A DNA stretch of 5,045 bases from assembly GCA_016779685.1 (NCBI GenBank), contig JADHND010000129.1, positions 1 through 5,045 on the forward strand, written 5' to 3'. The translations under genes and the position numbers were made by a program. Below the pieces are notes generated by a model that did no database searches, was not told the origin of the DNA, and saw nothing but the letters and a program-made list of their open reading frames with translations. Shown piece after piece: positions 1 to 5,045 of this stretch. The DNA comes from Shewanellaceae bacterium (GTDB lineage Bacteria > Pseudomonadota > Gammaproteobacteria > Enterobacterales > Shewanellaceae). The number at the start of each line of letters is the position of its first letter. Positions within the stretch are counted from its first letter, which is position 1.

Positions 1-217
1 TTGCCGTTGCTGTCAAAGTCAATTGAACTTCAAACGTCTCGTCACTAAGCCCAATGTGATCCGTATTCACGTCTAATTTTACTTCTGGCTTCCATTCCTG
101 ACGAAAAATATGCGGGCTTTGAGGAGATTCAAATGAAATGTCTTTGGTGTAAATCCGCTGAATATGAAAGACAGGCTTGTCTGCGCCTGCTTGAGGCTGT
201 TCTGATGCTTGTGTCAT
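1..217 (-). CDS. secB: Protein-export chaperone SecB, N-terminal 72 residues (cut by window edge)
   Basis: SecB is a cytosolic tetrameric chaperone that binds unfolded preproteins and hands them to SecA for export through SecYEG. The reverse-complement reading starts at the ATG at 217-215 and stays open to the left edge, giving 72 codons plus one base. The family signature is clear: after a short variable tail, residues 17-30 read FHIQRIYTKDISFE, followed by SPQSPHIF and EWKPEVKLDV, very close to the E. coli protein from memory. The start is supported by a Shine-Dalgarno-like AAGGAA (230-225) 7 nt upstream. SecB is usually about 150-165 residues, so roughly half is missing, cut by the window and not by a mutation. 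It lies downstream of yibN on the same strand and is probably cotranscribed with it. The glutaredoxin gene grxC, which sits between them in E. coli, is absent here. Confidence 0.95.
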   Translation of the reverse strand, partial: MTQASEQPQAGADKPVFHIQRIYTKDISFESPQSPHIFRQEWKPEVKLDVNTDHIGLSDETFEVQLTLTATA

Positions 218-243
218 GCTCAAGTTCCTTTTATGGGTTGGGT

Positions 244-270
244 AAAATATACGCTCATTTATTTTATCAA
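244..270 (-). promoter_or_regulatory. Possible weak promoter for secB
   Basis: On the minus strand a TTGATA (270-265) is followed 15 nt later by TATTTT (249-244), about 25 nt before the secB start codon. The spacer is shorter than the usual 17 nt, and the area is so AT-rich that chance matches are likely. It could give secB transcription independent of yibN. The rest of the 218-340 gap shows no ORF and no convincing terminator. Confidence 0.22.
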
Positions 271-340
271 AAATTTGAATATAAATAAATCGAACGCCTA
301 TGATTACTGTGTTTATTTACGAGGCGATTTCTACTCACTG

Positions 341-769
341 TCATTTATGAGTCAATGGTAAATGATTGGCTTTCCATTCCTCTAAACCGCCTTTTAGAAA
401 ACCGATATCAGCAAACCCTTGCTTAAACAAGAGTTGGGCAGCATGCTCAGAGAGTGAACCCGCGCCACACACTAAAATCATTTTTCTTTGCTTAAACTTA
501 TCGAGTTTAATAATTTTTGAAGCTTTAATATCACTCATATCAATCTGAATAGAGTGGATAATATGACCTTTTTTAAAATCTTCGCGGCTCCGAACATCGA
601 TGACCACAGCATCCTCTTCATTCATAGACAATATAACATCTTGATATGAAACCATTTTTATTTTACTAAAAAGCATTTTGCTCATTGTGGCGATAGAACC
701 TATCAAAAAAAAGCACCAGATGATGCTGATTAAAACATGTTCTTGGATAAAATTGATATATTCTTGCAT
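341..769 (-). CDS. yibN: YibN-like membrane-anchored rhodanese-domain protein
   Basis: This 142-residue protein has one N-terminal membrane segment (about residues 12-30, VLISIIWCFFLIGSIA region) followed by a cytosolic single rhodanese domain (about 38-140). The E. coli YibN protein has nearly the same length and plan, and matching stretches are EDAVVIDVR (52-60), REDFKKGHI (62-70) with the IHSIQ stretch after it, and the C-terminal LKGGLEEW. The rhodanese active-site loop is CGAGSLS (101-107): the cysteine that would carry persulfide sulfur is present at C101, but the arginine usual at the sixth loop position is leucine (L106). Sulfurtransferase activity is therefore possible but not assured. 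The exact cellular role of YibN is unsettled; work in E. coli has linked it to membrane-protein biogenesis. The ATG at 769-767 has an AAGAG (782-778) 8 nt upstream. The gene is divergent from gpmI and precedes secB. Confidence 0.88.
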   Translation of the reverse strand: MQEYINFIQEHVLISIIWCFFLIGSIATMSKMLFSKIKMVSYQDVILSMNEEDAVVIDVRSREDFKKGHIIHSIQIDMSDIKASKIIKLDKFKQRKMILVCGAGSLSEHAAQLLFKQGFADIGFLKGGLEEWKANHLPLTHK

Positions 770-799
770 TTAAATTACTCTTATAAAATTCAAAACTTG

Positions 800-828
800 T
801 TCACGACTTTCTTTAAATTCATTATACT
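800..828 (+). promoter_or_regulatory. Candidate distal promoter for gpmI-envC
   Basis: TTCACG (800-805, four of six matches to TTGACA) is followed after exactly 17 nt by TATACT (823-828, five of six matches to TATAAT). Transcription would begin near 835, leaving a leader of about 107 nt before gpmI. The -10 shares four bases with the minus-strand -10 of yibN, so the two polymerases could not bind at the same time. Confidence 0.4.
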
Positions 829-848
829 CGATAGTCACGCTGGGTAAA
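821..848 (-). promoter_or_regulatory. Sigma-70-like promoter for yibN (and probably secB)
   Basis: On the minus strand TTTACC (848-843, four of six matches to the -35 consensus) is separated by 16 nt from a perfect TATAAT (826-821). The expected start of transcription is near 814, giving a leader of about 45 nt to the yibN ATG. The -10 box overlaps a plus-strand -10 candidate (823-828). This is the best promoter match in the window. Confidence 0.6.
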
Positions 849-886
849 CCTATGCCGACACTGTCTTGCCAAAAGAGTGAGTTTAT

Positions 887-912
887 TTGAAAAAAAAGGT
901 AATATCTATACT
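887..912 (+). promoter_or_regulatory. Candidate proximal promoter for gpmI
   Basis: A good -10 box TATACT lies at 907-912, about 30 nt before the gpmI start codon. The nearest -35-like element, TTGAAA at 887-892, is only 14 nt away, which is too short for a normal sigma-70 promoter; other -35 choices match poorly. It would give a leader of about 23 nt. It is an alternative to, or an addition to, the distal promoter at 800-828. Confidence 0.33.
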
Positions 913-941
913 ACATATTTTGAATCATCCGAGGTAAACAG

Positions 942-2513
942 ATGACTTCTGTCAAAAGCTCACTTGCGCTCATTATACTTGATGGGTGGGGATTTCGTTC
1001 AGAAACTGATAATAACGCCATCGCTATGGCAAAAACGCCAACATTTGATAACTTATGGGCTCATCGACCCAATGGCTTGCTGGCTTGTTCTGGCCTCGAT
1101 GTCGGACTGCCACATGGTCAAATGGGTAATTCAGAAGTCGGCCATGTCACAATTGGAACTGGTCGAGTCGTTTATCAAAGTCTTGTTAAAATCAACAACG
1201 ATATTCAATCGCAACAATTTCAGCACAACAAAATTTTAAAAGAAACGCTTAAGGCTTGTCAAAAAAGTCAGAAAACCATTCATATCATGGGGCTACTCTC
1301 TCCTGGCGGCGTACATAGTCACGAACAGCACTTACATGCTATCTTAAAAGAAGCCGCAAAGTATCAACTATCTCAAGTTTACATTCACGCCTTTCTCGAT
1401 GGGAGGGATACACCACCCCAGTCTGCTGAAAAGAGCTTGCAAGCACTTCAAGCACTTTGCCAGCAACAAAAATGTGGCCAGATTGCTTCTATTATGGGAC
1501 GTTACTATGCCATGGACCGTGATCAACGTTGGGATAGAACAGAGCTAGCATATCGCGCCATCCAGGCAGGGCAAACAGACCAAGTCTACAGCAACCCAAT
1601 ACTTGCTCTTCAAGCTGCCTATGCTGAGAATGAAACCGACGAGTTTGTTAAGCCTAGAGCTATTCGAACCACTGAGTCAGCGCTTGAATTAAATGAGGAT
1701 GCTGTCCTTATGTTTACAAACTTTAGAGCCGACCGCGCTATTCAATTAACTCAAGCCTTTGCCGACCCTGATTTCAAGCACTTTGCAACATCGAATCATC
1801 AACAAAATGAAATTTTGACGATGACGCATTATACCGATCAATTCTTACCATGGCACGTCAAGGCGGTTTATAAACCTGAAACCATCGAAGACACGCTCGG
1901 ACAGCGCTTGCAGCAACACCACAAGACACAGCTCAGGATTTCTGAGACTGAGAAATATGCCCATGTGACATATTTTTTTAATGGCGGTAGCGAAACCCCT
2001 TTGCCCAACGAAGATCGGATCCTAATCCCTTCCCCCAAAGTCAGTCGCTATGATCAAGCACCCGCTATGAATTCAATTTTATTGACAGATGCTCTCATAG
2101 AAGCGATTCAAAGTCAGCGTTATGATGTACTGGTTTGCAATTTTCCCAATGCGGATATGGTTGGCCATACTGGAAACTTAAAGGCAACTGTTGAGGCTTG
2201 TGAAGCTATTGATGCATGTTTAAAGCGAATCATAGCTGCTCTTGAAGCCGCAGGAGGACAAGCTATTATCACAGCCGATCATGGTAATGCAGAGCAAATG
2301 GTTGCTGAGGACAAGAGCAGTCAGCACACAGCACATACCCTCAATCCAGTGCCTTTTATCTATATTGGCAGTGACATGCAACTGAAAGAAAAAGCGAACA
2401 AAATGGTCATAGGGTCTCTGGCCGACATTGCGCCAACCATACTCTCACTACTTGAAATTACAGCACCGGACTCTATGTCAGGGCGTTCTTTGTTGAAAAA
2501 AAAGCCGAGTTAA
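942..2513 (+). CDS. gpmI: 2,3-bisphosphoglycerate-independent phosphoglycerate mutase
   Basis: GpmI interconverts 3-phosphoglycerate and 2-phosphoglycerate in cytosolic glycolysis and gluconeogenesis, using two metal ions (typically manganese) and a phosphoserine intermediate. At 523 residues it is full length (family about 510-515). Expected catalytic residues are visible: D14 in LDGWG; nucleophile S64 in MGNSEVGH; H125 in GGVHSH; R155-D156 in DGRD; R187 and R193 around GRYYAMDRD; R262 and R265 in FRADR; K338; metal ligands D405 and H409 in NADMVGHT, D446-H447 in TADHGNA, and a histidine of HTAHT (462-466). Their assignment rests on known iPGM structures recalled from memory. The phosphatase-like metal domain is split around the inserted transferase domain, as usual. 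GAGGT at 931-935, 6 nt before the ATG, fixes the start. envC follows after 4 nt, so the two form an operon, as in E. coli. Confidence 0.97.
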   Translation: MTSVKSSLALIILDGWGFRSETDNNAIAMAKTPTFDNLWAHRPNGLLACSGLDVGLPHGQMGNSEVGHVTIGTGRVVYQSLVKINNDIQSQQFQHNKILKETLKACQKSQKTIHIMGLLSPGGVHSHEQHLHAILKEAAKYQLSQVYIHAFLDGRDTPPQSAEKSLQALQALCQQQKCGQIASIMGRYYAMDRDQRWDRTELAYRAIQAGQTDQVYSNPILALQAAYAENETDEFVKPRAIRTTESALELNEDAVLMFTNFRADRAIQLTQAFADPDFKHFATSNHQQNEILTMTHYTDQFLPWHVKAVYKPETIEDTLGQRLQQHHKTQLRISETEKYAHVTYFFNGGSETPLPNEDRILIPSPKVSRYDQAPAMNSILLTDALIEAIQSQRYDVLVCNFPNADMVGHTGNLKATVEACEAIDACLKRIIAALEAAGGQAIITADHGNAEQMVAEDKSSQHTAHTLNPVPFIYIGSDMQLKEKANKMVIGSLADIAPTILSLLEITAPDSMSGRSLLKKKPS

Positions 2514-2517
2514 CCCT

Positions 2518-3645
2518 ATGAATCGGAATCTAAGACGATGGCAACGTTTAGCGATGATTTATACTGTGAGCAGCGTGCTAAGCGCTGCAAACGTCATGGC
2601 CTCTCCCCATGATCTTAGTGAGGTTAAAAATGGGATCAAGACTCAGCATCAAAACCTAAAACAAATTCAACAGGCACAAACCATGCTGCAAAAAAAAATC
2701 AAGAGCAGTGATCTTGCCATTTCAAAACAACGACGCCATCTGCATCAACATCAACGTCAACAACAACAGCTCTCCAAGAAAATCAATCAACTAGAAAAAA
2801 AAATTGACCAACTTCATGCGCAACAACAAAAAATGCAAACTCAACTTTCAGCTTTTATTCGTTACAGCCATATTTTCAACCAGCATGGCAATCAAGCATG
2901 GATTGACAGTCGTCAATCAACACAACATAACCGTTTACAGAACTATCAGGGATATTTTCTCAAGAAGCGCACAGCAAGACTCGATGCTCTTCAAAAAATA
3001 ACAGCCGAAAAAAAAGGGCACTTAGTCTTGCTTGCTGCTAAAAAAAATAAATTAATCAAAACTGAAACAGCATTAAATCAAGCACAGAAAAAGTTTAAAT
3101 TGCAAAAAAAACAACGCCTAAAAACCCTCAATGCCCTACAGCAGCATTTGACCCAAGAGCAAGCTAAATTACAACTGTATCAATCACAAGCTGAAGAAAT
3201 CCAAATAATTTTGCAAGAAAAGAAATTCTCTCAAAAAAATCAACATCTGCAAGGATTAAGTAATAAAAAAGGACAATTAAATTGGCCAACTAAAGGTCAA
3301 TTGCATGCCAAATTTGGGCAGCGACGCAGTGGCCAAGTCTTTTGGAAAGGATTGATGGTTAAAGCGGCTGAAGGGGCTCCTATCCAAACGATTGCAGCCG
3401 GTAAAGTCATTTTTTCCGATTGGGTAAAAGGCTTAGGCTTACTGACCGCCATAGACCACGGCAATGGCTTTATGAGCCTCTATGGCCATGCTCAGACACT
3501 TTACACGCAAGTTGGTGACAGTGTTCAGCAAAATGAAACGATTGCGCTTGTGGGAGCTTCTGGGGGGCTCATGGAGCCGTCTTTATATTTTGAAATTCGG
3601 CATAAAGGAAAAGCGGTTAACCCTATTCCATTTTTGAGCCGATAA
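2518..3645 (+). CDS. envC: Murein hydrolase activator EnvC (coiled coil plus degenerate LytM domain)
   Basis: EnvC is a periplasmic factor that, in E. coli, docks on the FtsEX complex and switches on amidases AmiA and AmiB to split septal peptidoglycan. The 375-residue product has a signal peptide (basic NRNLRRWQR, hydrophobic core, probable cleavage after VMA28), a long coiled-coil region (about 35-240) and a C-terminal LytM/M23 domain (about 255-375). The domain is catalytically dead: the zinc-binding HxxxD is W276-x-x-x-M280, and HxH is S355-L-Y357, as in E. coli EnvC, whose WKG and PSLYFEIR stretches it matches. It is therefore an activator and not a peptidase. It is shorter than the E. 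coli protein (about 419). The coiled coil is strikingly basic and glutamine-rich. There is no strong ribosome site (only GAG at 2507-2509) and gpmI ends 4 nt upstream, so translation is probably coupled. Confidence 0.92.
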   Translation: MNRNLRRWQRLAMIYTVSSVLSAANVMASPHDLSEVKNGIKTQHQNLKQIQQAQTMLQKKIKSSDLAISKQRRHLHQHQRQQQQLSKKINQLEKKIDQLHAQQQKMQTQLSAFIRYSHIFNQHGNQAWIDSRQSTQHNRLQNYQGYFLKKRTARLDALQKITAEKKGHLVLLAAKKNKLIKTETALNQAQKKFKLQKKQRLKTLNALQQHLTQEQAKLQLYQSQAEEIQIILQEKKFSQKNQHLQGLSNKKGQLNWPTKGQLHAKFGQRRSGQVFWKGLMVKAAEGAPIQTIAAGKVIFSDWVKGLGLLTAIDHGNGFMSLYGHAQTLYTQVGDSVQQNETIALVGASGGLMEPSLYFEIRHKGKAVNPIPFLSR

Positions 3646-3682
3646 GACATCTACAACGACCTCGTAGTGGAAGCATCTCATC

Positions 3683-4525
3683 ATGTACTTTAAGCTAAAA
3701 TGGATTAAAAAATTATTCACTTTACTACAAGGCAGCTCTAACAGGCTCGTCATAATTGTGTTTACTAAATTACTCTACCGCCCACTTCATCGAGCAAATA
3801 TCAAACCACGGCAACGACCTATTCATCATTTAGCAAAACATGATAAGGTACAAATTAATGAACTTAATATTCATATTTATCAATGGGGCAACTCCGATAA
3901 ATTGATCTTATGTTTACATGGCTGGGAATCTCGAAGTATATGCTTTAGTGAAATGATTCAACCTCTGATCCAAGACGGCTACAGTATCATTGGTTTCGAT
4001 ATGCCAGGTCATGGCGCATCTGATGGCTTTGAAACCACTATTTTTCATTGTGATCAAATTTGTGCTTATTTAAACGAACGCTATGGTCAATTCGAGGCTT
4101 GTATTGGGCATTCTCTAGGTTGTCTTTATTTATTCTATACAGTAAAAAGAACACTTAAGACCAAGAAAATAATCATGATTTCACCTCTAGCCGAGTTCAG
4201 TTACCATTTCCAATATTTATGTCTTAAATACAAAATAAAACCACATTTAAGAAGAGTATTAGCTCAAAAAGTAGAGAACATGCTCCTACCGATTGAAAAT
4301 ATTTGGGAAAAACTCTCAATCCAATATGAGTCAAGCCTTGTCACACAACCCATGCTCATCGTTCATGATCAACATGATAAGATCATAAACATCAGTCAAG
4401 CACAAAAAATCTTTGAGGTCTTTACACATCAGGCTGAATTACTGATCACATCAGGGTATGGCCACACCCGAATTTTATCGCAAACTTTTGTAATTGAAAA
4501 AATACGCTTATTTATGAGTAGTTAA
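3683..4525 (+). CDS. Alpha/beta hydrolase of unknown substrate
   Basis: This 280-residue protein has a complete alpha/beta-hydrolase core from about residue 55. The oxyanion-hole motif LCLHGW is at 76-81, the conserved FDMPGHGAS turn at 105-113, and the nucleophile elbow GHSLG puts the catalytic serine at S144. The acid is probably D232 in VHDQHDKI (D229 is the alternative), and the base is H261 in GYGHTRI. An intact triad suggests an active esterase, lipase or similar serine hydrolase, but the substrate cannot be told from sequence. About 50 residues precede the core; they are basic, with a short hydrophobic run (LVIIVFTKLL, 22-31), and could touch the membrane, though no cleavable signal is evident. 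GGAAG (3669-3673) lies 9 nt before the ATG. The gene begins 37 nt after envC with no clear terminator between, so read-through from the gpmI-envC operon is likely. Base composition is visibly more AT-rich than gpmI. Confidence 0.82.
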   Translation: MYFKLKWIKKLFTLLQGSSNRLVIIVFTKLLYRPLHRANIKPRQRPIHHLAKHDKVQINELNIHIYQWGNSDKLILCLHGWESRSICFSEMIQPLIQDGYSIIGFDMPGHGASDGFETTIFHCDQICAYLNERYGQFEACIGHSLGCLYLFYTVKRTLKTKKIIMISPLAEFSYHFQYLCLKYKIKPHLRRVLAQKVENMLLPIENIWEKLSIQYESSLVTQPMLIVHDQHDKIINISQAQKIFEVFTHQAELLITSGYGHTRILSQTFVIEKIRLFMSS

Positions 4526-4536
4526 AATAAAAAAGA

Positions 4537-4564
4537 TTGCTAAGCTTTAATAGAATCATATCTA
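4537..4564 (+). promoter_or_regulatory. Possible weak promoter before the outer-membrane protein gene
   Basis: The 75-nt gap after the hydrolase contains TTGCTA (4537-4542, four of six -35 matches) and, 16 nt later, a poor -10 TATCTA (4559-4564). A better -10 shape, TAGAAT at 4551-4556, lacks a matching -35. The gap holds no clear hairpin terminator. The call rests only on these loose matches. Confidence 0.2.
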
Positions 4565-4600
4565 CTACTACAAAAAAGCACTTTCGGATAAGAGCAAAAT

Positions 4601-5045
4601 ATGCGATATAAAAAATTAATATTGTTGATATGCTTGAGTGCAAGCTTATCTGGATTCCATGCTCAATCAAAACCCAAAAAATGGTTTCTTGGGGTGGGTG
4701 CTGGCTTAGGCACGAATCTAAGCACCGATAGCAAGTTGCATTACACCAACAATGAAACCAGCTTATTAACAAAAGGCTGGACAAATAAACAACCTATCAT
4801 GCAAGTTTTTTTAGAGTATCGCCATGCTGGCGTGGGCTTTCAATTTGAATTATCTCATCAGGTTTTAACTGGTTTAGATATTATTGATGAAAGCATCACA
4901 GGTCTTGACCTGAGCAAAGTGTATAATCTGACATCTAATTATACTCAAACATTCATGCAGCAATACCGTCTAAAATATGGGCTTGGCTGGGTTCTAACAG
5001 CACCAACTTTATATTATAAGAATTCCAGTATCACCTTTCCTACCA
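4601..5045 (+). CDS. Exported, probable outer-membrane beta-barrel protein, N-terminal part (cut by window edge)
   Basis: An ATG at 4601 opens a frame that runs without a stop to the right edge: 148 codons plus one base. AAGAG (4590-4594) sits 6 nt upstream and supports the start. Residues 1-21 form a classical Sec signal peptide (MRYKK, then hydrophobic LILLICLSASLSG, then probable cleavage after FHA). The mature part begins with WFLGVGAGLGTNLS, and alternating hydrophobic/polar, aromatic and glycine-rich stretches follow (IMQVFLEYRHAGVGFQFELS at 66-85; FMQQYRLKYGLGWVL at 118-132), which look like transmembrane beta-strands with acidic or asparagine-rich loops between. This is the pattern of small outer-membrane barrels; I do not recognise the specific family and infer the class from pattern alone. 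It would be a natural client of the Sec pathway and BAM. It starts 75 nt after the hydrolase, so joint transcription is possible. Confidence 0.75.
   Translation, partial: MRYKKLILLICLSASLSGFHAQSKPKKWFLGVGAGLGTNLSTDSKLHYTNNETSLLTKGWTNKQPIMQVFLEYRHAGVGFQFELSHQVLTGLDIIDESITGLDLSKVYNLTSNYTQTFMQQYRLKYGLGWVLTAPTLYYKNSSITFPT

Noticed and set aside
289..330. Inverted repeat CGCCT / AGGCG in the secB-yibN gap
   Set aside because: The stem is only about 5 bp with a loop of over 20 nt and no T-tract on either strand, too weak for a terminator or operator call.
366..548. 60-residue plus-strand frame opposite yibN
   Set aside because: It lies wholly antisense to the well-supported rhodanese gene and resembles no protein; a shadow frame.
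788..824. Ten-codon minus-strand leader ORF before yibN
   Set aside because: Its ATG overlaps the -10 box of the yibN promoter, so it would lie upstream of the expected transcript start and not be translated.
964..1239. 91-residue plus-strand frame inside gpmI
   Set aside because: It overlaps the catalytic N-terminal region of gpmI in another frame and has no independent support.
2518..2604. Twin-arginine (Tat) signal in EnvC because of the RR near the N-terminus
   Set aside because: The context LRRWQRLAM lacks the usual residues around the pair, and known EnvC proteins use the Sec route; an ordinary Sec signal fits better.
2804..3001. 65-residue plus-strand frame inside envC
   Set aside because: It is an out-of-frame reading of the envC coiled-coil region with no ribosome site or recognisable content.
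3650..3670. Possible terminator hairpin between envC and the hydrolase
   Set aside because: CTAC...GTAG pairs only 4 bp before a mismatch, and no T-run follows.
4512..4784. 90-residue minus-strand frame at the right end
   Set aside because: It is antisense to the exported barrel protein, which has a good ribosome site, signal peptide and an open frame to the edge; the minus frame has none of these.

Overview
The window reads as chromosomal DNA from a fairly AT-rich gammaproteobacterium. The evidence is gene content and order: a secB/yibN block on the minus strand diverges from a gpmI-envC block on the plus strand, an arrangement known from Escherichia coli and relatives. Several AT-rich, host-associated gammaproteobacterial lineages (for example Legionellales) would fit the composition and the coding style, but I cannot name a genus from the sequence alone.

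Layout. Positions 1-217 (minus) hold the first 72 codons of the export chaperone SecB, cut by the window edge. A 123-nt AT-rich gap follows, where grxC would sit in E. coli. Positions 341-769 (minus) encode a YibN-type membrane-anchored rhodanese-domain protein. Positions 770-941 are a divergent control region with good sigma-70-like elements on both strands; two of the -10 boxes overlap around 821-828. Positions 942-2513 (plus) encode cofactor-independent phosphoglycerate mutase GpmI. After only 4 nt comes envC (2518-3645), the exported coiled-coil/LytM activator of division amidases, with all zinc-site residues replaced. An alpha/beta hydrolase of unknown substrate lies at 3683-4525. From 4601 to the right edge is the start of an exported, probably outer-membrane beta-barrel protein.

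How they fit together. Much of the window concerns the cell envelope: SecB keeps preproteins export-competent, EnvC is exported to control septal peptidoglycan splitting, and the last gene encodes a likely outer-membrane protein of the kind SecB typically serves. GpmI is glycolytic and shares the operon with envC by conserved linkage rather than obvious pathway logic. The hydrolase and outer-membrane gene depart from the usual envC neighbourhood (ctpA or a YibQ-type divergent polysaccharide deacetylase), so the right third is the more lineage-specific part. I found no RNA gene, insertion sequence, CRISPR array, phage gene or convincing intrinsic terminator, and nothing that amounts to a new multi-gene system.
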